Of a DNA stretch of 64,000 nt, positions 17,204 to 25,506 are shown one piece after another. Both the position numbers and the translations under genes were made by a program. How positions within the stretch are numbered: the stretch's first letter is position 1; each line of letters starts with the position of its first letter. The stretch comes from Halovenus salina (GTDB taxonomy: Archaea > Halobacteriota > Halobacteria > Halobacteriales > Haloarculaceae). Under the pieces are notes generated by a model that was not told the origin of the DNA, searched no databases, and saw only the letters and a list, made by a program, of their open reading frames with translations. The stretch is from assembly GCF_026410925.1 (NCBI RefSeq), contig NZ_CP112972.1, positions 3,100,001 through 3,164,000 on the forward strand, read 5' to 3'.

Positions 17204-18259
17204 TTACTCTGCGCCGGCGTGTTCGTCTGTCGGTCCAGTCTCCTCAGCCGGGGGCGTCTCCCCGGTGTCGTACCGCGAGGAGACGTCTGGGCTCTCCTCG
17301 CTCGCGGTGGTGTTCTCTGTCGATAGCTGGAGTTCACCGCTGGTCTCGTCGAAGACCAGATGTGAGTGGGGGTACGCGATTTCGACTGCTTCGCCCTCGA
17401 ATGCATCCCAGATGTTCGCGCTCACCTCGGACCGTATCGCCGGAATCCGGTACGGCTCCTGGACCCAGTAACGGAGGCGCAACAGAATACCATCGTCGGC
17501 GAAATCCGCGATAAGACACTGTGGCGAGGCTGGATAGCGCGCAGAGCCGATGCGGATTCCAGGCCCTCCCGAGAGGACGCCGTCGACTGCTCGTGCGCTC
17601 TGTTGTATCTTCTCTCGGGCGGTCGCGAGCTCGCTTTCGTACGTCAACAGCACGTCGAGAGTAAGCCGGACACGGGTATCTTCGGCGGAGTAGTTGACAA
17701 CGTCACGCGACCGCATCTCGCCGTTTGGAACCACGAGAAACGTATTGTCGAGCGTGAATATCTTCGTGTAGCGGAGCGTGATGTCCTCGATGTAGCCACG
17801 GGTCCCCTGGTCGGTCAGCTCTACCATGTCGCCTATCTCGTAGGGCTGGTCGGCCAGCAGGAAGACGCCGCTGATAATGCTGCCGACGATTGGTGCGAGG
17901 ACGACACCAAGGACAGCAGAGAAGACCGTGACAGAGAGTGCGATGTTTCCGAGGTCGAGCCCGAAGATACGGAGAATCGTGAGCAGGGCAAAGATATAGA
18001 CGCCGACGCGGATGGCTGCAAGCGAAACACGGGTGAGGCTGGGGCGCTCGAAGTGCTGGGCAATCCGACGACTGAACAGGTGGACGAGCAGACGCGCGAC
18101 CAGCGACGCAAGCATCAAGACGACTACGGTATAGCCCACTTCGAGTACCCATATCGGGACGCCGTCTGGGATAATACCCGGCCGCGTGACGCCGGATTCG
18201 CCGCCAATCGCGGTGTCGTTGGCCTGAGATAAGAGGGTTGCCCGAAGTAGCGAGTGCAT
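17204..18259 (-). CDS. MscS-family mechanosensitive channel
   Basis: About 351 residues. Three membrane segments (about 30-135) end in a Gly/Ala/Val-rich pore helix (VLGVVLAPIVGSIISGVFLL), then the MscS beta domain (QPYEIGDMVELTDQGTRGYIEDITLRYT is the region, about 140-165; then NTFLVVPNGEMRSRDVVNYS) and the C-terminal alpha/beta domain. A disordered acidic tail ends the protein. The ATG at 18259 is preferred over an upstream TTG at 18307. It should open on osmotic down-shock. Convergent with uspA, 3 bp apart. Confidence 0.9.
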   Translation of the reverse strand: MHSLLRATLLSQANDTAIGGESGVTRPGIIPDGVPIWVLEVGYTVVVLMLASLVARLLVHLFSRRIAQHFERPSLTRVSLAAIRVGVYIFALLTILRIFGLDLGNIALSVTVFSAVLGVVLAPIVGSIISGVFLLADQPYEIGDMVELTDQGTRGYIEDITLRYTKIFTLDNTFLVVPNGEMRSRDVVNYSAEDTRVRLTLDVLLTYESELATAREKIQQSARAVDGVLSGGPGIRIGSARYPASPQCLIADFADDGILLRLRYWVQEPYRIPAIRSEVSANIWDAFEGEAVEIAYPHSHLVFDETSGELQLSTENTTASEESPDVSSRYDTGETPPAEETGPTDEHAGAE

Positions 18260-18347
18260 GTCGGCCCCTCTCTCGGTTATGAAAAAAGCGTTGCGACCCG
18301 GCCGCAAGCGAGCCGTTCAAGAGGGGCCGCGAGGTACGGTACTTCGT

Positions 18348-18551
18348 ATGGCCGAACCAGACGGCGAACCGACAGTGCCAATCCGCTGTGAGGACTGCGG
18401 GACCGAGACGCGTCTCCCGCTCTCGGAGGTAGGGGAGACTCTCGACCGACACAACGAACAGAGACACGACGGCGAGGAAATCGCGCAGGTCGACCCGGCT
18501 ATCGCCGACCAGCTGGCCGACCTCGTCGCCGAGGACCTCGACCTCCTGTAG
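18348..18551 (+). CDS. Small zinc-finger-like protein (67 aa)
   Basis: A 67-residue acidic protein. IRCEDCGTETRLPLSEVGETLDRHNEQRH is the key region (residues 12-40): CxxC followed by HxxxxH, the spacing of a single C2H2-like zinc finger. The rest is an acidic helix (DPAIADQLADLVAEDLDLL). Such microproteins are abundant in haloarchaea and some affect regulation, but nothing shows what this one does. The start is the ATG at 18348, divergent from mscS; the longer frame upstream is not coding-like. Confidence 0.65.
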   Translation: MAEPDGEPTVPIRCEDCGTETRLPLSEVGETLDRHNEQRHDGEEIAQVDPAIADQLADLVAEDLDLL

Positions 18552-18557
18552 CTGGCC

Positions 18558-19559
18558 TCACGCAGTCAGCTTCACCGCCCGCCCGGTTTCGTCGACTGCG
18601 ATGTCGAACCCGAAGCGACCGAGCAGCGCAAGGCTTGTCTCGATGTGGTCGGTGTACGTTGGGACGGAAACCGTCCCGCCTGCGAGCGCGAGAAAGACCA
18701 ACAGCTGGTCGGCGAGATGTCTGTCGACCGAGCCGCGTCCTTCTGTAAACGCCAGCGCCGGCTCGACCGCGTCTTTTGCGACTCTACGGGCCCGTTTCCC
18801 TGGCTCTCCGAGCGCGTCGAAGCCGGCACGCGTCCGCTCGAAGTAGAGGCCAATCGTGACCGAGGACCCTGTCGAGGCCGCGTTCGTCGCAGTCACTCGC
18901 TGTTCGATGAGGTCGATGCCGGCATCCTCGAGCGCCCTGCGAGCGGCCGTCGCCTGGCGTTTGGCAACGTCGTTGAGGTCGTCCGACGCTCGCGAGTACA
19001 CGCGAGCGCCCTGGAGTCGGCCACGCTCTTCGAGTGAAAGTGACGACAGTGTCGACGGCCAGAGATGGAGCGTTGCCTTGCCGCCGCCGGCGGGATAGAA
19101 GCCGCTCCGATGCCGCTCGACCGCACCAGCTAAGCCGAACTGCCGACACACCGGGAGTTTGACCTGGCGATAGGTCGACAGCGGCGGAGCCCACTTCACC
19201 GCAGTCCCGCCCGAAACTGTGACCGACAGCTGCCCGTCGAGCGCGACCGCGACCGGCAAGACGGTGTCGAAGACCAGTGAGATAGAGCCGGCAGTTCCGA
19301 TATCGAACTGGAGGTCACCGCTACTGGGCTCACCTGGACGGAAGACGACCTCCTCCGAGCCAGCCGTCACACCGTCGACCGTCGCGTCACAGGCCGCCCC
19401 AAGCACCTCGACAGCAGTCAGATGCTGTGGTTTGAGGCCGGGCTCGGGGCGTGCTCCCCGGATGTTCGTGACCGTCACCGGCTGCTCTGTGACCGCAGAC
19501 AGCGACAGCGCGGTCCGGAGGAGTTGTCCCCCACCCGCGCTCCCGTCGATTTTGAGCAT
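18558..19559 (-). CDS. rtcA: RNA 3'-terminal phosphate cyclase
   Basis: About 333 residues. It opens MLKIDGSAGGGQLLRTALSLS, then NIRGARPEPGLKPQHLTAVE, both standard RtcA signatures. The nucleotide-accepting His is in VDRHLADQLLVFLAL. RtcA converts an RNA 3'-phosphate to a 2',3'-cyclic phosphate using ATP. No rtcB is adjacent. The ATG at 19559 is chosen because it matches the family N-terminus exactly; an ATG-less extension to 19613 is unlikely. Confidence 0.93.
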   Translation of the reverse strand: MLKIDGSAGGGQLLRTALSLSAVTEQPVTVTNIRGARPEPGLKPQHLTAVEVLGAACDATVDGVTAGSEEVVFRPGEPSSGDLQFDIGTAGSISLVFDTVLPVAVALDGQLSVTVSGGTAVKWAPPLSTYRQVKLPVCRQFGLAGAVERHRSGFYPAGGGKATLHLWPSTLSSLSLEERGRLQGARVYSRASDDLNDVAKRQATAARRALEDAGIDLIEQRVTATNAASTGSSVTIGLYFERTRAGFDALGEPGKRARRVAKDAVEPALAFTEGRGSVDRHLADQLLVFLALAGGTVSVPTYTDHIETSLALLGRFGFDIAVDETGRAVKLTA

Positions 19560-19621
19560 ATCTCTCGTTTGCAGCCAGCAAACATCAACGCTTAGGTAGA
19601 CCCCCCTGTTCAACAGGACAT

Positions 19622-20260
19622 ATGAGCGACACCCTCACAGCTGTCCAAGACCGGCTTCGGGAGGAGGCCGCGGCCGACCGCCCAGCGGTTGAGACGCCAG
19701 AAGTTGGAATTATCATGGGGTCGGACTCGGACCTCGACGTGATGATGGGCTCGGAGACCGGCCGCCCCGGCGCATACGACGCGCTGACAGAGCTTGGATT
19801 CGCCGAACAGACCGCTGACAGCTCGCCCGACGCACGGTTCACCTTCGAAACCTACGTCGTCTCCGCCCACCGGACGCCGGAGCTGATGTATACCTACGCC
19901 GAGACGGCGGCCGACCGCGGGCTTGATGTTATCATCGCCGGAGCAGGGGGCAAAAGCGCAGACCTGCCGAACATGACTGCCTCGATTGCCTACCCGCTGC
20001 CGGTCATTGGTGTCCCAGTCCAGGAGAAGTCCGTCCCCTCGGTCATCGGGATGCCCCAGGGTGCGCCACTCGTCGCCGTCGACGCCGGGAAGTCGTTCAA
20101 CGCGGCGCTGTCGGCCGTCCAGATGCTCGCGAGAGAACACGAGCAGTTACGCGACCGCCTCCAAGAGTATCACAACGGGCTACAGGACTCGGTCGCGACG
20201 ACCTCACAGGACCTGCATTCGATGGGAACTGAGGAGTTCAAACAGCGTCGGGACTCGTAG
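19622..20260 (+). CDS. purE: N5-carboxyaminoimidazole ribonucleotide mutase (PurE)
   Basis: 212 residues. PurE motifs are VGIIMGSDSDLDVM, SAHRTPELM, IIAGAGGKSADLPNM and PVIGVPVQ. It works in purine synthesis, moving CO2 from N5 to C4 of the imidazole. The protein is longer than bacterial PurE (about 160). It has an N-terminal helical extension, an insert of about 20 residues between SDSD and SAHRT (GSETGRPGAYDALTELGFA area), and a C-terminal helical tail. Divergent from rtcA, 62 bp between starts. Confidence 0.92.
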   Translation: MSDTLTAVQDRLREEAAADRPAVETPEVGIIMGSDSDLDVMMGSETGRPGAYDALTELGFAEQTADSSPDARFTFETYVVSAHRTPELMYTYAETAADRGLDVIIAGAGGKSADLPNMTASIAYPLPVIGVPVQEKSVPSVIGMPQGAPLVAVDAGKSFNAALSAVQMLAREHEQLRDRLQEYHNGLQDSVATTSQDLHSMGTEEFKQRRDS

Positions 20261-20277
20261 GGGTCTGCCCTCCACCG

Positions 20278-20659
20278 ATGAACGAATCGAAGTTTGCGGA
20301 CTTCACGGCGGTTCTCTCGCTGTCGGTCGACGATGACTAGGTGTTCGAAGCCCGCGAGGAACGGGTGGTTCTCACCGGAGATTCTCTTGTCCCCGCCGGT
20401 GAAGAGAGCAGTCGCCGTCCCCCCGATCAAGACCATCGCCGAATACGACCTCCCCGACGCCACAGCCGAATACATTGCGGCGACTCTCACAGAGTCGGCC
20501 CACAGGGTTCCGCTCGTGGCTCTCGGGGAGAGCGAGGCGGTCGGCGGTATCGAAAGGCACGATGTTGCTCTCGATGCTGTTCGCGTCGGCCCCGACGCCG
20601 ACCAGTACGACTGGCTCGCGGCGGCAATCGAACGAGCTGCAGTGATGACGCGGCTCTAG
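20278..20659 (+). pseudogene. Decayed ORF between purE and nuoA (in-frame TAG, then frameshift)
   Basis: A short frame begins at the ATG at 20278 (MNESKFADFTAVLSLSVDDD), hits TAG at 20338-20340 and continues in the same frame as VFEAREERVVLTGDSLVPAG. The coding signal then moves to another frame, which ends at 20659 with EYDLPDATAEYIAATLTE, VPLVALGESEAVGGI and DWLAAAIERAAVMTRL. Each piece looks like real acidic haloarchaeal protein, but no single frame is open. I do not recognise the family. It could also be two unrelated remnants. Confidence 0.4.
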
Positions 20660-20744
20660 TCGGGCCGCGAAAGCATGGCAAATCGGCTGTGGCTACAGGG
20701 CAGTTCGGACAGCCGTCTACCGGCTGTGCTTCGAACAATCAACC

Positions 20745-20752
20745 CTTATATA
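20745..20752 (+). promoter_or_regulatory. TATA box of the nuo operon
   Basis: cttatata lies about 32 bp upstream of the nuoA ATG, giving a predicted transcript start just before the gene. Position and sequence fit a haloarchaeal promoter; no experimental support. Confidence 0.55.
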
Positions 20753-20783
20753 GACAGGATTCAAAGCCACGAAACGACAAGAA

Positions 20784-21194
20784 ATGAGTGACTGGATCGC
20801 TATCGGGGCGCTGGCACTCGTCGCGATACTCATCCCGGTGTCGATGATGGTCGTATCGTGGCTTCTCCGGCCGAGTGTCCCCGAACAAGGAAAGCGTGCC
20901 ACCTACGAGAGCGGGGAGATACCCGTCGGCAGCAGCCGCACCATCAAGTTCAATATCCAATACTACATGGTCGCGTTGCTGTTCGTGGTCTTCGATGTCG
21001 AGACGGTGTTCATCATCCCGTGGACGGTCATCTACGAGGATGCGGTCATCGAACTCGGTCTCGTCGAGGCCATTCTCCCGATGGCAGTCTTCATCGGTAT
21101 CCTCCTGCTCGGACTCGGGTGGGCCTGGCGCAACGGCGCGGTCAAATGGGTCCGCAACGCGCAGGTCGACAGCGGGCGGGTGAGCGAATCATGA
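20784..21194 (+). CDS. nuoA: NADH dehydrogenase-like complex, subunit A
   Basis: 136 residues with three membrane helices. The conserved loop YESGEIPVGSSRTIKFNIQYY and the FVVFDVETVFIIPW segment identify NuoA/NdhC, a membrane-arm subunit next to the quinone site. First gene of the operon. Its stop overlaps the nuoB start (ATGA). Confidence 0.95.
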   Translation: MSDWIAIGALALVAILIPVSMMVVSWLLRPSVPEQGKRATYESGEIPVGSSRTIKFNIQYYMVALLFVVFDVETVFIIPWTVIYEDAVIELGLVEAILPMAVFIGILLLGLGWAWRNGAVKWVRNAQVDSGRVSES

Positions 21195-21889
21195 GCAAGG
21201 AACAGGAACTACACGACACGCTGGAACAGGCACAGAGCACACAGGAAGCCCGAATGGGATCGGGGACCGACGACCGGTTCAACTCCAAGCTCCGGGAAGC
21301 ATTCGGGGCCAGCCCGTTCATCCTCACCAAGTTCGACCAGTTCATGAACTGGGTGCGGGGCAACTCGATGTTCATGCTGCTTTTCGGGATTGCCTGCTGC
21401 AGCATCGAGATGATGCACACCTACGCGACGAAACACGACCTCGACCGGTTCGGCGCAGGCGTTCCCCGCGCCTCGCCCCGGCAGGCGGATGTCATCATCG
21501 TCCCGGGAACCATCGTCTCGAAGTTTGGGCCACGGCTCAAACGCGTCTACGACCAGATGCCCGAGCCCAAGTTCGTCGTCTCGATGGGGTCGTGTACGGT
21601 GTCGGGCGGTCCCTTCCAGGAGGGGTACAACGTCATCAAGGGTGCCGAAGAGATCATTCCCGTCGACATTCACGTACCGGGCTGTCCGCCACGGCCAGAG
21701 GCGCTGGTCTACGGCGTTCTCAAGCTCCAGGAACAGATTCGTGAGGGCGAGAGCGCCCCCGTGACGGTCAAACCGTACGAACTTGAGGAGTTCGGCGACC
21801 TCGACAGCGACGAACTGGTTCAACAGCTCGCGAACGAAATCGACGAGGACGACCTCGTGATGCGGTACAACTGGGTGGATTCGCCATGA
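21191..21889 (+). CDS. nuoB: NADH dehydrogenase-like complex, subunit B
   Basis: 232 residues. The ligands of the N2 [4Fe-4S] cluster are present: FGIACCSIEMMHTYA, VVSMGSCTVSGGPFQ and VPGCPPRPEAL. It passes electrons to the quinone. An acidic N-terminal stretch of about 40 residues is a haloarchaeal addition. Start and stop both overlap neighbours by four bases, so nuoA-B-CD are translationally coupled. Confidence 0.96.
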   Translation: MSKEQELHDTLEQAQSTQEARMGSGTDDRFNSKLREAFGASPFILTKFDQFMNWVRGNSMFMLLFGIACCSIEMMHTYATKHDLDRFGAGVPRASPRQADVIIVPGTIVSKFGPRLKRVYDQMPEPKFVVSMGSCTVSGGPFQEGYNVIKGAEEIIPVDIHVPGCPPRPEALVYGVLKLQEQIREGESAPVTVKPYELEEFGDLDSDELVQQLANEIDEDDLVMRYNWVDSP

Positions 21890-23562
21890 GCCTGGAGCAG
21901 CCACAGACACGCGATGTTGGCGTCACCCCCGAGGGCGACCTCGATTACGACGAACTCGCCGACCTGCTCGACGACTATCTCCTCGACCGCGAGGAACACC
22001 TCAACGCCCAAGGGTTCGTCGTCCGACCCGACGAGGTGGCGGCGGTGCTGGAGACGCTCCGCGAGGAGGCTGGCTTCGACCACCTCTCGCTGGTCACGGC
22101 CCAGGACTACCAGGACCGCTACGAGTCCATCTACCACCTCAAGAAGTACGACGACCCGACCCACGAGCTGTCGGTGGTCGTGCCGACGACCCGCCAGGAC
22201 CCGATAAGTCAGAGCGGTGCGCCGGTTTTCGAGACGGCAAACTGGCACGAACGAGAGGCCTACGACCTCGTCGGCATCGAGTACGACGAACACCCCGACC
22301 TCCGGCGCATCCTGCTTCCGGAGACCTGGCAGGGCCATCCGCTGTCCAGTGACTACAACCAGGACCAGCCCCAGATTGTGCCCCTGCGCGAGCAGGCCGA
22401 CCCGATGGAGCACAAGACCGATGCCCCCGACGAGCAGGACAGCATGTTCGTCAACATCGGGCCCCACCACCCGGCGACACACGGGGTCTTGCACCTCAAG
22501 ACCGTCCTCGACGGCGAGCAGGTCGTCGATGTCGACCCAGACATCGGCTACCTCCACCGCTGTGAGGAGCAGATGTGCGAGCAGTCGACGTATCGCCACC
22601 AGATTATGCCGTACCCGGACCGGTGGGACTACATCTCGGCTGGCATCCTCAACGAGTGGGCCTACGCCCGGACGGCGGAGACGCTGGCGGACATCGAGGT
22701 GCCGGAGTACGCACAGGTCATCCGCACCATGTCCGCCGAGATGTGTCGCATCGCCGCTCACCTGCTGGCTGTCGGGACCTTCGCGCTGGATATCTACGGC
22801 GACTTCACCGCCATCTTCATGTACGCCATCACGGACCGTGAGAAGGTCCAGCATCTCCTCGAAGACCTCACCGGCCAGCGGCTGATGTTCAACTACCTCC
22901 GGCTCGGTGGGCTCGCCTGGGACCTGCCCGAACCCCGCGAGGAGTACTTCCAGAACGTCCGGAACTTCTGTGAGTACATTCCCGAACGGCTCGAAGAGTA
23001 CCACAACCTCCTGACGGGCAACGAGCTGTTCCAGATGCGTGTGCTCGATACGGGTGTGTTGCCCCCCGAGAAAGCCAAAGACTACGGCTGTACCGGTCCG
23101 GTGGCGCGAGCCTCGGGCATCGACTACGACCTGCGCCGTGACGACCCCTACGGCTACTACGACGAACTGGAGTTCGACGTCGTCACCAGAGACGGCTGTG
23201 ATAACTTCGCTCGCGCCTCCGTCCGCCTGGAGGAGATTCGCCAGTCCGCTCGCATCATCGAGCAGTGTGTCGACCTGCTCGAAGACTGGCCCGAAGACGA
23301 GCGCGATATTCAGTCGAACGTCCCCCGGACGCTCAAACCGGACCCAGATACGGAAGTCTACCGGGCCGTCGAGGGTGCCAAAGGCGAACTCGGCATCTAC
23401 ATCCGCTCGGACGGGACGGACAAACCCGGCCGGTTCAAGATACGGAGTCCCGCGTTCTGTAACCTCCAGTCGATGGAGGTTCTGGCAGAGGGTGAGTACA
23501 TCCCTGACATGGTTGCGGCGCTTGGCAGTCTCGATATCGTGCTCGGGGAGGTGGACCGATAA
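21886..23562 (+). CDS. nuoCD: NADH dehydrogenase-like complex, fused subunits C and D
   Basis: 558 residues. Residues about 25-165 are NuoC (SIYHLKKYDDPTHELSVVV, EREAYDLVGIEYDEHPDLRR, ILLPETWQGHPL). The rest is NuoD, the former hydrogenase large subunit without its metal Cys (IGPHHPATHGVLHLK, DIGYLHRCEEQMCE, then ending DIVLGEVDR). It forms part of the quinone-reducing chamber. The C-D fusion is common in haloarchaea and several bacteria. It overlaps nuoH by 1 bp. Confidence 0.96.
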   Translation: MSLEQPQTRDVGVTPEGDLDYDELADLLDDYLLDREEHLNAQGFVVRPDEVAAVLETLREEAGFDHLSLVTAQDYQDRYESIYHLKKYDDPTHELSVVVPTTRQDPISQSGAPVFETANWHEREAYDLVGIEYDEHPDLRRILLPETWQGHPLSSDYNQDQPQIVPLREQADPMEHKTDAPDEQDSMFVNIGPHHPATHGVLHLKTVLDGEQVVDVDPDIGYLHRCEEQMCEQSTYRHQIMPYPDRWDYISAGILNEWAYARTAETLADIEVPEYAQVIRTMSAEMCRIAAHLLAVGTFALDIYGDFTAIFMYAITDREKVQHLLEDLTGQRLMFNYLRLGGLAWDLPEPREEYFQNVRNFCEYIPERLEEYHNLLTGNELFQMRVLDTGVLPPEKAKDYGCTGPVARASGIDYDLRRDDPYGYYDELEFDVVTRDGCDNFARASVRLEEIRQSARIIEQCVDLLEDWPEDERDIQSNVPRTLKPDPDTEVYRAVEGAKGELGIYIRSDGTDKPGRFKIRSPAFCNLQSMEVLAEGEYIPDMVAALGSLDIVLGEVDR

Positions 23563-24617
23563 TGACGCTGCTTCCGGAGACGATAAGTGATGCACTCGGC
23601 ATCGGCGGTGTCGCCGGGACCTTCTTCGGCGGCCTCGTCGGCGCGGCCCTCGTCGGGTCGTTCATCCTCATCAACACTGCCATTGCAGGGCCCTGGCTGA
23701 AACGCAAGATTATGGCGAGCTTCTGGGAGAAAATCGGGCCGAACCACATCGGTCCCTTCGGCTCGCTCATCATGGTTGCAGACGCAGTCAGGCTCATCTC
23801 GAAGGAACTAGTCGTCCCGGAGGGTGTCGACCGCCCGGCCTGGGACCTGGCACCGATGGTGATCGCGTCCTCGGCGCTGCTCGGGTTCGCTGTTATCCCC
23901 ATGGGCTCGATTCTGGGCATCAACGTCCAGCTCGCCGACCCCGAAGTCGGGCTGGCGTTCGTCTTCGCCACTGCGTCGATTGCTTCGGTCGGTCTCGTGA
24001 TGGCGGGGTACGCCTCGAACAACAAGTTCTCGTTCCTCGGTGGACTCCGTGCGGTCGCACAGAACCTGGCCTACGAGATTCCGCTCATCCTGACTGGTAT
24101 CTCGGTGGTCATCTTCGCTGGCTCGCTCCAGATGAGCGAAATCGTCGCCGCACAGAGCCAGACGCTCGTCAGCCTCGGTCCGGTTGATGTCCCGGCGTGG
24201 TTCGGGATTCTCAACCCGTTCGCACTCGGGCTCTTCCTGATTGCGAACCTGGCCGAGGTCGGCCGGAATCCGTTCGATATCCCCGAGGCACCGACGGAGA
24301 TCGTCGCCGGCTACCAGACGGAGTACTCCTCGGTGTATTTCGTCTTGCTGTATCTCGGCGAGTTCATCCACATCTTCCTTGGCGGGGCAATCGTGGCGAC
24401 GGTGTTCCTCGGCGGCCCGGCCGGGCCGGTGCTTCCAGGTATCGTCTGGTTCCTGATCAAGATCTGGGCGGTTTTCCTGTTCACCCAGTGGTGTCGGTCG
24501 TCGCTCCCACGTATCCGCGTTGACCAACTCATCGGCATCGGCTGGAAAGGGCTGTTGTTGGCATCGTTCGCCAACCTCATCGTGACGGCGGCAATCGTGG
24601 GGGTGCTCGCGGTATGA
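23562..24617 (+). CDS. nuoH: NADH dehydrogenase-like complex, subunit H
   Basis: 351 residues with about eight membrane helices. Signature sequences are KIGPNHIGPFGSLIMVADAVR (the IGP-G-x-LQ-type motif region, about 49-69) and AEVGRNPFDIPEAPTEIVAG, with EFIHIFLGGAIVA later. NuoH forms the quinone tunnel. 34 bp separate it from nuoI. Confidence 0.95.
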   Translation: MTLLPETISDALGIGGVAGTFFGGLVGAALVGSFILINTAIAGPWLKRKIMASFWEKIGPNHIGPFGSLIMVADAVRLISKELVVPEGVDRPAWDLAPMVIASSALLGFAVIPMGSILGINVQLADPEVGLAFVFATASIASVGLVMAGYASNNKFSFLGGLRAVAQNLAYEIPLILTGISVVIFAGSLQMSEIVAAQSQTLVSLGPVDVPAWFGILNPFALGLFLIANLAEVGRNPFDIPEAPTEIVAGYQTEYSSVYFVLLYLGEFIHIFLGGAIVATVFLGGPAGPVLPGIVWFLIKIWAVFLFTQWCRSSLPRIRVDQLIGIGWKGLLLASFANLIVTAAIVGVLAV

Positions 24618-24651
24618 CTCGCTCGCGGCTACACAACGCAGGTGATTCAAC

Positions 24652-25113
24652 ATGTTAGGCGTCCTCAAGAGTATGGCAACGACGATGAAACACGCACTGG
24701 ACGGCGAGACGTTCACCGTCTCGTATCCAGAGGAGGAACCAGAGGTCTCGCCCCGGTTCCGTGGCGTCCACAAGTTCAGCCAGGAACGGTGCATCTGGTG
24801 TCGACAGTGTGAAAACGTCTGTCCGAACGACACCATCCAGATTGTGATGGACGACAAGCGAAACGGCGAACAGTACAACCTCCACATCGGTCAGTGCATC
24901 TACTGTCGGCTCTGTGAGGAGGTCTGTCCAGTCGATGCAATTCTCCTCACCCAGAACTTCGAGTTCGTCGGCGATACCAAAGACGAACTGGCCTACAGTA
25001 AAGAGGAGCTGAAAAACGTCCCGTGGTACAAAGACATCGATCCGCTGGAATCACGCGAACCGGACCGGAGCGCGTGGGTTGGCGATGGCGACGGCGAAGT
25101 CGACTACCAGTAG
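24652..25113 (+). CDS. nuoI: NADH dehydrogenase-like complex, ferredoxin-like subunit I
   Basis: 153 residues. Two [4Fe-4S] motifs, CIWCRQCENVCP and CIYCRLCEEVCP, carry electrons through the peripheral arm. The N-terminus has an amphipathic membrane-contact helix. NuoE, F and G are absent, as usual in archaea, so the electron donor is not NADH by this route and may be ferredoxin or F420. It is the last nuo gene here. A terminator and a repeat follow instead of nuoJ. Confidence 0.95.
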   Translation: MLGVLKSMATTMKHALDGETFTVSYPEEEPEVSPRFRGVHKFSQERCIWCRQCENVCPNDTIQIVMDDKRNGEQYNLHIGQCIYCRLCEEVCPVDAILLTQNFEFVGDTKDELAYSKEELKNVPWYKDIDPLESREPDRSAWVGDGDGEVDYQ

Positions 25114-25143
25114 GCAGTACGGCGACCGGAGGGAGCCGTTTCT

Positions 25144-25177
25144 CTCGGCGCGAACTGAGTGAGCGCCGAGTCTTTTT
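25144..25177 (+). terminator. Stem-loop and T-run terminator after nuoI
   Basis: A perfect 8-bp stem ctcggcgc/gcgccgag (25144-25151 with 25163-25170) is followed by TCTTTTT. This looks like the true end of the nuo transcript, about 30 bp after the nuoI stop. Confidence 0.7.
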
Positions 25178-25216
25178 GATCCATGCTTTTCGACGAGCGG
25201 TGCGCTTGCGCACTCA

Positions 25217-25331
25217 TAGTGATTGTTGTGGTTATTTTCGTGACCACGTCACGAATCTCGGTGTTTCACGGCGTGAGACCCGCGCCTCGTTTCCCGACGG
25301 CGGTAACGACTCGCAACAATCACTATCAGAC
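25217..25331 (+). repeat. 115-bp dispersed repeat, copy 1
   Basis: It aligns without a gap to 54970-55084: both are 115 bp, and my hand count is about 75 identical positions (65%). Identity is highest at the ends (tagtgRttRttgYggYtat at the left, actatcagac at the right). The terminal parts are related in inverted orientation (tagtgattgttg versus caacaatcacta), as in a MITE-like element. No protein is encoded. Confidence 0.7.
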
Positions 25332-25506
25332 GAAAATAGGGTCGCAAGCACCTGCTGGAGCGCAGCGGGTCGCGGGACCACAACTGCACGAGGGCTTTCG
25401 GTGTCGTGAATGATGCAAACGCAGCGCCGTATCTGACCATCACCTCGATAGAACCCCATAGTTTTACATTGCGGGTGCTAGACGTTCGAGGCAACACGTG
25501 GGTACG

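Larger units (their letters stand above)
25114..25506. other. Intergenic region between nuoI and sufS, 393 bp
   Basis: It contains the nuoI terminator, the 115-bp repeat, and a TATA-like gttttaca (about 25460) ahead of the cysteine-desulfurase gene. No ORF or remnant of nuoJ is visible. Confidence 0.6.
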
